Part shown: one piece after another, positions 1-5,717 of the stretch
Position numbering within the stretch: the first letter of the stretch is position 1
Layout of the letters: the number at the start of each line of letters is the position of its first letter
NCBI GenBank assembly: GCA_009845505.1
Contig: VXZL01000530.1
Span: forward strand, 1 to 5,786
DNA length: 5,786 bases
From: Candidatus Poribacteria bacterium
Lineage (GTDB): Bacteria > Poribacteria > WGA-4E > WGA-3G
Reading direction: 5' to 3'
Notes under the pieces: model-generated
Told to the model about the DNA's origin: nothing
The model's input: only the letters and a program-made list of their open reading frames with translations
Databases searched by the model: none
Made by a program: the position numbers and the translations under genes

Positions 1-191
1 ATCCGGTAGAACGCCGAGTTTTGAAACTGCCTTAAGGTGTCCAAATCGCTGATTTGTCTGCTTTGCACCTGCTGTCTTGCTGCGGTTCTGCGTTTCGGCC
101 GCGCAGGCGTTTGTGTTTGTACGCACAAAACGAGCAGGAAAATCACCCCGAGGCTTATGAATACAATCGGTTTCAGGTGCTTCGTGGACAT
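1..191 (-). CDS. N-terminus of a membrane-anchored protein of unknown function (runs off the left edge)
   Basis: An open frame starts with ATG at 191 and stays open for 63 codons to the window edge. The protein begins MSTKHLKPIVFISLGVIF and has one hydrophobic segment at about residues 8-24, which would act as a signal anchor or uncleaved signal peptide. A basic stretch follows (RPKRR, about 31-35), then a Gln/Arg-rich polar region that could begin a coiled coil (about 38-58). Cys23 ends the hydrophobic stretch, but LVLC is a poor lipobox because Leu precedes the Cys. The start is chosen because an AAGGA sequence lies 7 bases upstream. The ATG lies inside the end of the phosphatidyltransferase gene (19-base overlap), so it is probably the next operon member and translationally coupled. 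I do not recognise the family, and most of the protein lies outside the window. Confidence 0.7.
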   Translation of the reverse strand, partial: MSTKHLKPIVFISLGVIFLLVLCVQTQTPARPKRRTAARQQVQSRQISDLDTLRQFQNSAFYR

Positions 192-736
192 GATCTCTTC
201 CTTATGAAAAAGAAGGGAAAACCGCGCAGGAAACAGAAACCAACAGCGAGTGCCGCGAGGAGGCGGCTCGCGTTTTCAAAAGGGTGGTTGTTGAAAACCG
301 ACACGCTCGCGAGGCTCATGAAGGCGATCATTTTCACCGCACCATAAACCCCTCGACTCATGCGTGTGCGTGTCAGGGCGTGGGTCCATCCGTGCGTTGG
401 GTATCCCCAAAACCCTTTCAAATTATCCGTGAGAAGACCGCGTACCATGACGGCGATCGGCACCCATAACGGTATTCGTTCCGTTACGGCGAAGTATATC
501 CAAAAGGTGTTTTCAACGATCCGGTCTGTAAGGGTGTCAAGAACTTCACCAAGTTTGGAGGTCTCATTGCGTTGACGGGCAACAATGCCGTCAAGGGCAT
601 CGAGTATGAAGATAAAGGCGATTGTGAAAATCAGGCCGATGTCAAGTGTGTCGTGATTTCCAAAGAAGGCGATGACCACGAAGGTTAGGAGAAGGCGCGT
701 GAGGGTAATAGTATTTGCGATCACTTTATTTTCCAT
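173..736 (-). CDS. CDP-alcohol phosphatidyltransferase family protein (PgsA-like integral membrane enzyme)
   Basis: This 187-residue membrane protein carries a complete CDP-alcohol phosphotransferase signature, D-x2-D-G-x2-A-R-x8-G-x3-D-x3-D, with Asp46, Asp49, Gly50, Ala53, Arg54, Gly63, Asp67 and Asp71. In this family the four aspartates bind divalent metal, and the enzyme moves a phospho-alcohol from a CDP-activated donor (usually CDP-diacylglycerol) to a hydroxyl acceptor such as glycerol-3-phosphate, inositol phosphate or serine. The N-terminal ANTITLTRLLLT stretch resembles the usual start of PgsA-type members, and the length is normal. Hydrophobic segments follow at about 12-25, 32-47, 74-100, 130-148 and 158-177. 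The acceptor cannot be told from sequence. The start overlaps the stop of the oligosaccharyltransferase gene by 16 bases and there is only a weak SD (TTTGGA), so coupled translation is likely. It may make a housekeeping lipid such as phosphatidylglycerophosphate, or a lipid serving the neighbouring glycosylation enzyme. Confidence 0.9.
   Translation of the reverse strand: MENKVIANTITLTRLLLTFVVIAFFGNHDTLDIGLIFTIAFIFILDALDGIVARQRNETSKLGEVLDTLTDRIVENTFWIYFAVTERIPLWVPIAVMVRGLLTDNLKGFWGYPTHGWTHALTRTRMSRGVYGAVKMIAFMSLASVSVFNNHPFENASRLLAALAVGFCFLRGFPFFFIRKRSCPRST
199..203 (-). promoter_or_regulatory. Shine-Dalgarno sequence deciding the start at 191
   Basis: Read on the minus strand this is AAGGA (extended AAGGAAGAG), 7 bases before the ATG at 191. 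It sits within the last codons of the upstream phosphatidyltransferase gene. It is the best ribosome binding site in the left gene run and supports a real gene continuing beyond the left edge. Confidence 0.65.
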
Positions 737-2751
737 TCCAAATGTCTGTCTATTTCGTCAATATCTGTTTTGAGGTATTTCGGATGGGTTTGGATGTCGG
801 GGGGGTAGTGAATCTCCCAGACGTTTACAGTTGTATCGGCAAAGTTCTCTATGGGATAGACCGGGACAAAGGCATCACTTATCTGTCCGCTGAGAAAGTA
901 CTTTGCAGGAGACTGCCCAACTAACATTAAATGTGTCGCTCCGTGCGTTTTCAAGAATTCCAATGCTTCACGTTCGGTCTCCGCGTAGATGACGTGCCTA
1001 TAGTAAAGGTGTATCCAGTGCTGTAGATAGGTGTCCTGGTCCGTGATGGTTTTGACTCCGGCGATGACGTTGAGTTGGCTGCCGTAACGCCAGTGTGCTG
1101 CGACGATAGCATCGCGGGGCAGATTTGAGTTCATCCAACAGAAGGTTTCTGCAACAGGTGTTCTCCCAGGGGTAGATTTTCGCATCCCTGTTGCGGCATA
1201 TACTGACCGGTAGGTGTGTGCGAAATACGGTGGAAAGAACATAACAAGGATGAGTAGCAGGGCAGTAACACCGCTTTTTAGGATCGTCGGAGAAAGAAGA
1301 GACTTTGTGTTGACTGTGATTTTCTTGACAACGATTCTTAAAAGAGATTGTATGACGGTTGCGGTTCCGAACGCCAAAGCAATACCGATAAAGAAGTCAT
1401 AACGTTTTGCATCGCGGGAAAGTGCCACCCATACAATAAACCATACTGTGAAGGCAATAGGAATAAATTCTGATGTGCCATCTGTGTTTTTTCTTTTCCA
1501 TGCAAGAAAAATAAGTGTGAGCAAACACATCATAATAACAACACCAAAGAGAGCATTCCCGAAAGGTTCACCCCACACTTTATCCAACGGTTCACGGAAG
1601 AAGGAAAAGACCGCAAAGAGTGCTATCAGTATAGATAAGAAACTCCCCTGTTTTTTCCAGAGAATAAACGGCATCAAAACAAACCCCAAACTTCCGAGAA
1701 CAAAGATGCTACCGTAGCGTGCTATCCAATACCAAAAATGCGGTGCTTTCAATTCTGTCATCGTTTGCATCACTGCGTTTTGACTGAGGGGGACAGTAGT
1801 ATTATCAAAAGTGCTGTATTGTACCAAAACAAAGGTGCTTGCAAGTGCAAGGCTTGCTATCGTTAATCCGAGGGACAGAGAGCGTGTGTGTTGACGTAAT
1901 ACAGAGACTTTTTCCATAAGGAGAAATCGAATGGCGCGTATCCATAAAAGCACAACCGGTGGCACCAACACAAATGCGGTGAGGTGTTCTGCGAAGCCGT
2001 ACCCGTTCCGGTAGGCGGGCGATGCCAAGTAAAGTGTTGGGACAAAGCACAACATCCATAGAAAATAAAAATGAAAACCTTCTTGTGTTTCGGAAGCAAG
2101 AAACCGCCAGAGTTCCACAACTATGATAACGCTCAAGAAAACGCCAAAGCCCTCCCAAGAGATACCTCCGAGAAAAACGATGACCCCACTCAAAAGCGTC
2201 CACAAGAGGCGGAGGCATGGTTTTTGGGCTTGCAAAGATGCGAGATAGGTTATAACTGCGAGGATGCCTAGCATCAGACAAAATGCGTCTCGGTCTCCGA
2301 AACCTGCGGTAGCGCGTTCAATACTGCCGGGCAATGTTGCTAAAAGCAGCCCCACCGTGACTGAACAGAAAATACCATTCGTGTGGTAAAGAAATAAGCA
2401 GAAGGCACTGAGTCCAATACAAAAACAGATGGGGGGCATATAGAGGGTAACATCATAAAGTGATATTTTTGGAAACACAACAGCAATGGCTCTATGTGTA
2501 TAAGCCAGTACGTATCCATAGAGATTAAGCGTTTGTCCTAAATCTCTACCGAGGGGGAGCCAGCGGTGCATATCGCGTGTAGGGAGTCGACTGTGCTCTG
2601 AAATGAGGTGTGCCTGCCAATAATAGAAGTAGGCATCGGTTTCGGTAAACTGCTTGTCTGAAAGCCCTTCTGTGCCTTGAACGCGGATCCAGAAGGCGAG
2701 AATTAAAATGCTAGGAATCAATAGCCATGCGCTCACGGAAAGTTTGGACAT
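721..2751 (-). CDS. STT3/AglB-type oligosaccharyltransferase (GT66-like membrane glycosyltransferase)
   Basis: This is a 676-residue polytopic protein. About a dozen hydrophobic segments cover residues 8-510 and are followed by a soluble C-terminal domain (511-676), which is the architecture of archaeal AglB, bacterial PglB and eukaryotic STT3. These enzymes transfer an oligosaccharide from a polyprenyl (pyro)phosphate carrier to asparagine on the outer face of the membrane. Visible motifs are the first acidic motif in TETDAYFYYW (Glu37, Asp39), the second in GFGDRDAF (Asp153, Asp155), a TMTE loop matching the SVSE/TIxE motif with its catalytic-region Glu (Glu333), and SRDAKRYDFF (about 445-454) near the usual conserved Arg. 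The soluble-domain WWDYG motif appears as HWRYG (553-557), followed by TITDQDTYLQHW. Two of those five positions differ from consensus, including the Asp that reads the sequon, so acceptor specificity may differ. The gene starts 4 bases after the upstream stop with no clear SD. Family assignment is fairly firm; the donor and the N-glycan activity are inferred. Confidence 0.85.
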   Translation of the reverse strand: MSKLSVSAWLLIPSILILAFWIRVQGTEGLSDKQFTETDAYFYYWQAHLISEHSRLPTRDMHRWLPLGRDLGQTLNLYGYVLAYTHRAIAVVFPKISLYDVTLYMPPICFCIGLSAFCLFLYHTNGIFCSVTVGLLLATLPGSIERATAGFGDRDAFCLMLGILAVITYLASLQAQKPCLRLLWTLLSGVIVFLGGISWEGFGVFLSVIIVVELWRFLASETQEGFHFYFLWMLCFVPTLYLASPAYRNGYGFAEHLTAFVLVPPVVLLWIRAIRFLLMEKVSVLRQHTRSLSLGLTIASLALASTFVLVQYSTFDNTTVPLSQNAVMQTMTELKAPHFWYWIARYGSIFVLGSLGFVLMPFILWKKQGSFLSILIALFAVFSFFREPLDKVWGEPFGNALFGVVIMMCLLTLIFLAWKRKNTDGTSEFIPIAFTVWFIVWVALSRDAKRYDFFIGIALAFGTATVIQSLLRIVVKKITVNTKSLLSPTILKSGVTALLLILVMFFPPYFAHTYRSVYAATGMRKSTPGRTPVAETFCWMNSNLPRDAIVAAHWRYGSQLNVIAGVKTITDQDTYLQHWIHLYYRHVIYAETEREALEFLKTHGATHLMLVGQSPAKYFLSGQISDAFVPVYPIENFADTTVNVWEIHYPPDIQTHPKYLKTDIDEIDRHLEWKIK

Positions 2752-2755
2752 TTTT

Positions 2756-3586
2756 TTAGGTGGAAGAGTTGTTTTTCTGTTGTCGTTGCTGAATGAAGAA
2801 GACGATGTTGCCTATGACGACCAACCCGATAATTAAAATGTGCACCCAAGTTGCAGTGTTTATCCCGGTAGTCCCGTCCCCGAGTGTACCACTCAGCCGT
2901 TCATACTCCGCTGCACCTAAATAGCCGCTCAATAAACCCACAAGTTGCCCTGTTTGTAAGTACGGATACATTTGCGTTGCTATGACAGCGGTTGTTCCTG
3001 CTGCAATTTTCAAGTCATATTTCGTATGTGCATAGGTTATCCAGTTTTCTACAGTGTTGCCAGCGGCGAGGGTGAACATCAAGTCTATTTCGTCGTAGTT
3101 GGTGACGTGTTGCATCAGTGGTATTTCGTTTATGGAATTCCCTGCATAGTCGCTATCAAAGACCTGTGCGATTTCCGAACCCATTGCGAGTATTACAGAG
3201 ACAATCCCAGGTCTGAAACCTAAGTAAGTATAATCTTTGCCCTCTACAGCTCCCTTTTCTCTCGCGATTTTCTTGAGCGTTGAATCTGCTAATAGAACCC
3301 CATCAGGCACCAGTGTTATGCCGATAACTTTCACCCCTTTGGTGAAGCAATGGCGTAAAACAGTTTCTGCAATTGCGGTGGGTTCTGGCATAGATGAAGG
3401 ACCATAATCAAAGGATATCAGGATAGTTGCCCCGGGCGGGAGCGCTTCAACGTAATCATAAATATTTTGGGTGGATGTAGAGACTGTAACAGGCAAGCGG
3501 GGCTTGAGCATTGTTGGAATAATAACCGCAAGTGCGACGAAAATAAAAATAATGCGTTTATCAAGGCTGACGATTTTATTTAACAT
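2756..3586 (-). CDS. Unrecognised protein with a membrane segment at each end and a central soluble domain
   Basis: This 276-residue protein has a hydrophobic segment at about 11-27 (RIIFIFVALAVIIPTML), a large soluble region (about 30-245) and a second hydrophobic segment at about 247-266, ending in a short polar tail (QQRQQKNNSST). The soluble part alternates strand-like and helix-like stretches: GATILISFDYG (52-62), VKVIGITLVPDG (85-96), GIVSVILAMGSEI (127-139) and KIAAGTTAVIATQMYPY (193-209). This suggests an alpha/beta fold, but I recognise no family or catalytic motif. The gene ends 4 bases before the oligosaccharyltransferase start, so the two are almost certainly co-expressed, and a role as partner subunit or in handling the lipid-linked donor is possible. 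No good SD precedes the ATG (the upstream bases are ctacctcaaa), and a strong palindrome lies 24 bases upstream. Both ends are clear, and only the function is unknown. Confidence 0.8.
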   Translation of the reverse strand: MLNKIVSLDKRIIFIFVALAVIIPTMLKPRLPVTVSTSTQNIYDYVEALPPGATILISFDYGPSSMPEPTAIAETVLRHCFTKGVKVIGITLVPDGVLLADSTLKKIAREKGAVEGKDYTYLGFRPGIVSVILAMGSEIAQVFDSDYAGNSINEIPLMQHVTNYDEIDLMFTLAAGNTVENWITYAHTKYDLKIAAGTTAVIATQMYPYLQTGQLVGLLSGYLGAAEYERLSGTLGDGTTGINTATWVHILIIGLVVIGNIVFFIQQRQQKNNSST

Positions 3587-3610
3587 TTTGAGGTAGCATT
3601 TGTTGGTTGC

Positions 3611-3640
3611 CGTCAGTTACCTACGCATAGGTAACTGACG
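3611..3640. repeat. Perfect palindrome: 13-bp arms, 4-base loop
   Basis: The arms CGTCAGTTACCTA (3611-3623) and TAGGTAACTGACG (3628-3640) are exact reverse complements around the loop CGCA. The element lies in the 95-base gap between two minus-strand genes, 24 bases before the ATG at 3586 and 41 bases after the stop at 3682. No T-run follows on either strand, so it is not a typical intrinsic terminator. It could be a dispersed intergenic palindrome (REP- or MITE-like), an RNA hairpin affecting expression between the two gene groups, or a dimeric protein binding site. Confidence 0.85.
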
Positions 3641-3681
3641 ACATGGGAGGGTACTGTCCTGTGTTGAACGTGAATCATGCC

Positions 3682-4032
3682 TTAGTTATACATCGTTTGT
3701 CCATAACTATCATATTCAACTGGAGGTTGGAGGGATTCGGTGCCATCAGTTGGATCATTAGAACCGCTGCAGCTACCGCTATCACCTCCCGTGAGTAGGT
3801 ACAGCCCAAAGCCCATGGCGCCCACTCCAGCAGCGAATCCGAATGGATCAAAATCGCCAGCTACGCTGGCGGCAGCCGCGGCACCTCCGATTATGGCAAC
3901 AATCCCGCCCACAATCCTTTCCGTATCGGCATCATGAGCATCTAAGGATGCAAGATGGACATTAATGATGGTTAATAGACACACTAAGAGGAGTAGTGGC
4001 GAAATCGTCTTGCGACGTTGTAAAGCAAACAT
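3682..4032 (-). CDS. Small exported or membrane Gly/Ala-rich protein of unknown function
   Basis: This 116-residue protein starts with a basic tip and a hydrophobic run (MFALQRRKTISPLLLLVCLL), which looks like a signal peptide with possible cleavage near SLDA-HDA (about residue 32). A second hydrophobic, Gly/Ala-rich region spans about 40-81 (VGGIVAIIGGAAAAASVAG and later GFAAGVGAMGFGLYLL), interrupted by the acidic DFDPFG. These could form a membrane hairpin. The tail is polar, with GGDSGSCSGSNDPTDG and a final YDSYGQTMYN. The start is well supported by an AAGGAGA sequence 8 bases upstream. The gene follows the 231-residue membrane protein after only 23 bases, so they are probably one transcription unit. 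I recognise no family. Glycine-zipper-like membrane proteins look similar, but that is only a resemblance. Confidence 0.75.
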   Translation of the reverse strand: MFALQRRKTISPLLLLVCLLTIINVHLASLDAHDADTERIVGGIVAIIGGAAAAASVAGDFDPFGFAAGVGAMGFGLYLLTGGDSGSCSGSNDPTDGTESLQPPVEYDSYGQTMYN

Positions 4033-4040
4033 CGTAAAAA

Positions 4041-4047
4041 TCTCCTT
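4041..4047 (-). promoter_or_regulatory. Strong Shine-Dalgarno sequence for the 116-residue protein
   Basis: On the minus strand this reads AAGGAGA with 8 bases to the ATG at 4032. It lies in the 23-base gap after the preceding stop codon. It is the strongest ribosome binding site in the window and contrasts with the two left-run genes starting at 3586 and 2751, which lack one. Confidence 0.75.
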
Positions 4048-4055
4048 TTTGTCAA

Positions 4056-4751
4056 TTACTCTATAAGTTGTTGTAGATCACTCATAGCTTTCTCTGCAGC
4101 TTCTTGCCCCCAGTTTTCTGACAGCTGCTTATACAACTCTTCCTTAACTTTCAGATAGAGGTCGTCAGGAATATGAGAAACGAATTCTTTCGTTTCGACT
4201 AAAAACTCTGCCAACAATTGTTGGGAAAGTTGATGCAACCGCTGCCGATCTTCCTCTGTAGCATAACGATTGGCAATTTCAGCAGCACTTAGCGTAGGAA
4301 GTTCCATAATCTCTGGATACCTTACTTGTAGACGTGAATTAAGATCGTCCATCCAATCAGCAAGAAGTTTGAGAGATCTATCCTCGACAGAATTTGTTGG
4401 TAACGTCTCTTCATCTGTATTCAACATTAAGAAATCATCTTCTGTTTCCTCAACAATTCCTGTCTCTGCTGATGTTTCAGAAGAGTCGAGGTGCCAAGGC
4501 GAAACAGAGTCAGGGCATGCCTTTTCCTCAGCACTTTCTGTATGCGCCGCGACACCTGTCGCAGTATCGGCAATATCTTCAGCAGAACGCATCTGTTTCT
4601 TCTTTAACTGTACCAATCGCTTCGTTCTATCTACGTCAACTTGGAGCACCCGTTGGACGTGTTGATGGTAGATCAGACTCCCCGTGACAATCAGAAAAAA
4701 GAAAACGATGCTCGCAAGGATCGATTTTCTTGAGAGAAGCTCTCCTAACAT
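4056..4751 (-). CDS. Single-pass membrane protein with acidic linker and helical C-terminal domain, function unknown
   Basis: The 231-residue product has one membrane segment at about 11-28 (ILASIVFFFLIVTGSLIY) preceded by RK. A basic helix-like stretch follows (RTKRLVQLKKKQ, 42-53). Residues 55-125 form a low-complexity Ser/Thr/Glu/Asp-rich linker, probably disordered. The C-terminal part (126-231) is predicted by eye to be mostly helical, rich in Glu, Gln and Leu, with LKLLADWMDDLNSRLQVRYP and EELYKQLSENWGQEAAEKAM as clear amphipathic stretches. The ATG is preceded by GGTGA with 7 bases between, an acceptable SD. It is the first full gene after the sigma factor and lies 23 bases before the next gene. 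An anti-sigma role is conceivable from position and single-pass topology, but no known anti-sigma zinc-binding or ASD motif is visible, so I make no assignment. Confidence 0.8.
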   Translation of the reverse strand: MLGELLSRKSILASIVFFFLIVTGSLIYHQHVQRVLQVDVDRTKRLVQLKKKQMRSAEDIADTATGVAAHTESAEEKACPDSVSPWHLDSSETSAETGIVEETEDDFLMLNTDEETLPTNSVEDRSLKLLADWMDDLNSRLQVRYPEIMELPTLSAAEIANRYATEEDRQRLHQLSQQLLAEFLVETKEFVSHIPDDLYLKVKEELYKQLSENWGQEAAEKAMSDLQQLIE

Positions 4752-4829
4752 AAGGTTATCACCATTATTCTGCGGGATTGCGGTGGGAAGGCAAAAAGGA
4801 AGGTATTTTGCGTTCTAGGCAATCCTTCT

Positions 4830-4925
4830 TTATGCTATCAAAAAGCATCTATTGTGTGATATGATTCGGTTAGCACTGTTATTCCGTATCAATAGCAGTA
4901 TCGCGCCGATCAGTGGTAGTGACAT
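4830..4925 (-). CDS. Possible 31-residue hydrophobic peptide (weak call)
   Basis: An ATG at 4925 opens a 31-codon frame, MSLPLIGAILLLIRNNSANR onward, ending in TAA at 4830-4832. The first 13 residues are hydrophobic, then polar and basic. GAGGGG lies 6 bases upstream of the ATG and could serve as an SD, and a candidate promoter lies upstream at 4979-5007. The frame is also open upstream of the ATG without a stop for about a dozen codons, so it could instead be a remnant of a decayed gene. An ORF this short can easily arise by chance. Confidence 0.2.
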   Translation of the reverse strand: MSLPLIGAILLLIRNNSANRIISHNRCFLIA

Positions 4926-4978
4926 CGTTGGCCCCTCAAAAGCGGTTAACACCACGATACACAGTTTATTCCAAATTT

Positions 4979-5007
4979 ACTAAATATGGGCTGAACAAAG
5001 AAGTCAA
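4979..5007 (-). promoter_or_regulatory. Candidate sigma-70-type promoter in the gap before the membrane-protein pair
   Basis: On the minus strand, TTGACT (plus 5002-5007; 5 of 6 to TTGACA) is followed after 17 bases by TTTAGT (plus 4979-4984; 4 of 6 to TATAAT). It lies just after the sigma-factor stop and would read toward the 231-residue membrane protein, leaving a leader of more than 200 bases. The 276-base gap between 4752 and 5027 otherwise shows no recognisable RNA gene or terminator. Confidence 0.35.
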
Positions 5008-5027
5008 ACAAAATACAACTCTTTTGT

Positions 5028-5510
5028 TTAGGAAAACGATACACTGACCCGCTCGCGGAGGAACTTTCGTATCTTGTTCCGCCGAGACTTTACGGTGTTT
5101 GGAAAGATACCCAGCACTGCGGCTGACTCAATCTCCGTCAGTCCTTCTGCCCACAAGTCAAAAACTTCCACATAAATGGATCCAAGTTCCTTAACAGTCT
5201 CACGAATTTCACTGACATCCTCCGAGATACGTTCTTCCCCCAAGCGACGGGCCTCCATCTCCTCGGCGGCAAGCGCGTAGTGTGTGCCAATGGATTCCAT
5301 GAGGATGCTGTGTTTCTTGGCACCCACAAGGAACTTTTTGCATTTGCTACGCGCAACCTGCTTCAGCCAATTTTCTATCGATCCGAGGTCGGCTACACCC
5401 CGGCGGCGAATCCGTCCGAGAATTGCGAGGCAGGTCTCCTGATAGATGTCTTTCTCCGCTTCAGGATTACGGATTTCACGGTGGATGATGGTCTTGCAGG
5501 AGCCGCTCAT
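5028..5510 (-). CDS. ECF-like RNA polymerase sigma factor, main part (regions 2 to 4); N-terminus is in another frame
   Basis: This 160-codon frame encodes most of a sigma-70 family factor of ECF size. EIRNPEAEKDIYQETCLAIL (12-31) matches region 2 (the RNPxxAEDxxQE pattern that binds core polymerase), and IENWLKQVARSKCKKFL (45-61) matches late region 2, the -10 recognition part. LWAEGLTEIESAAVLGIFPNTVKSRRNKIRKFLRE (119-153) is the region 4 helix-turn-helix that contacts the -35 element. The first few residues (MSGSC) do not look like sigma and no SD precedes this ATG. The missing start of region 2 is encoded upstream in the -1 frame (5607-5476), so the native gene spans about 5028-5607 with one frame change. 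It may be a broken gene, a sequence error or a frameshifted gene. It precedes the unknown membrane-protein genes in the same direction. Confidence 0.8.
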   Translation of the reverse strand: MSGSCKTIIHREIRNPEAEKDIYQETCLAILGRIRRRGVADLGSIENWLKQVARSKCKKFLVGAKKHSILMESIGTHYALAAEEMEARRLGEERISEDVSEIRETVKELGSIYVEVFDLWAEGLTEIESAAVLGIFPNTVKSRRNKIRKFLRERVSVSFS

Positions 5511-5607
5511 ATTTCTGGACGAGAGCTACAAGTGCGTCATCGTCTCCGTTCTGAATCCGTGCCAGCAATATTTCGTCCGAAAGATTTACAAGGTCTTTTG
5601 TCTCCAT
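5476..5607 (-). pseudogene. N-terminal fragment of the same sigma factor, frame-shifted from the main part
   Basis: An ATG at 5607 opens a 43-codon frame: METKDLVNLSDEILLARIQN, then GDDDALVALVQKYERLL, then QDHHPP and TGA at 5476-5478. The part up to YERLL is a typical ECF N-terminus (D-E-x-L-L-x-x-I-Q-x-G-D-x-x-A-L-x-x-L-V-x-x-Y) and continues naturally into KTIIHREIRNPEAEKD of the frame one base ahead. The main frame is open only from 5525 onward, and this one closes at 5478, so the frame change must lie within those 48 bases. The most natural junction is near 5497-5495. A GAGGT sequence 12 bases before the ATG is a rather distant SD. Joined, the product would be about 192 residues, normal for the family. 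Confidence 0.75.
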
Positions 5608-5690
5608 TCATACAACAAGACCTCGATTGTGAGAAAAAAGGTCACGGGGATGTAAAAAATCTTTTTTGGTAAGGAAGTGTGAAAGACGAA

Positions 5691-5717
5691 GCACAGGAGA
5701 CCAATGGCCTCCTGTGC
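5691..5717 (-). terminator. Strong hairpin, possible terminator of a gene beyond the right edge
   Basis: The arms 5691-5702 (gcacaggagacc) and 5706-5717 (ggcctcctgtgc) pair over 12 positions with one mismatch in DNA, which becomes a G-U pair in the minus-strand RNA, and a 3-base loop. Downstream on the minus strand is TTCGTCTTTC, only moderately T-rich, so intrinsic termination is plausible but not certain. All three minus-strand frames close within about 30 bases of the right edge, so an upstream gene would end at or beyond that edge. The 179 bases from 5608 to 5786 otherwise hold an A6-TC-T6 tract (5654-5667) and AT-rich sequence with no gene. Confidence 0.45.

Noticed and set aside
54..347. 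97-codon plus-strand ORF at the left end
   Set aside because: Antisense to the phosphatidyltransferase and the partial anchored protein, and rich in Arg and Cys as expected of a shadow reading.
1805..2281. 158-codon minus-strand ORF inside the oligosaccharyltransferase gene
   Set aside because: It lies wholly within a strongly supported gene in another frame, and its Arg/Cys/His-rich composition is typical of an out-of-frame reading.
3611..3640. Palindrome as an intrinsic terminator for the 116-residue protein gene
   Set aside because: No T-run follows the stem on the minus strand (the next bases are gcaaccaac), and stem GC content is modest.
4270..4687. Two overlapping plus-strand ORFs (131 and 97 codons)
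   Set aside because: Both are antisense to the 231-residue membrane protein. Their Ser-rich composition mirrors its acidic linker and no SD or domain supports them.
4775..4825. 7-base inverted pair GGATTGC / GCAATCC in the gap
   Set aside because: Short arms with a 37-base spacer are within chance expectation.
5280..5672. 130-codon plus-strand ORF across the sigma gene
   Set aside because: Antisense to both sigma fragments, whose protein motifs are clear; no recognisable domain of its own.
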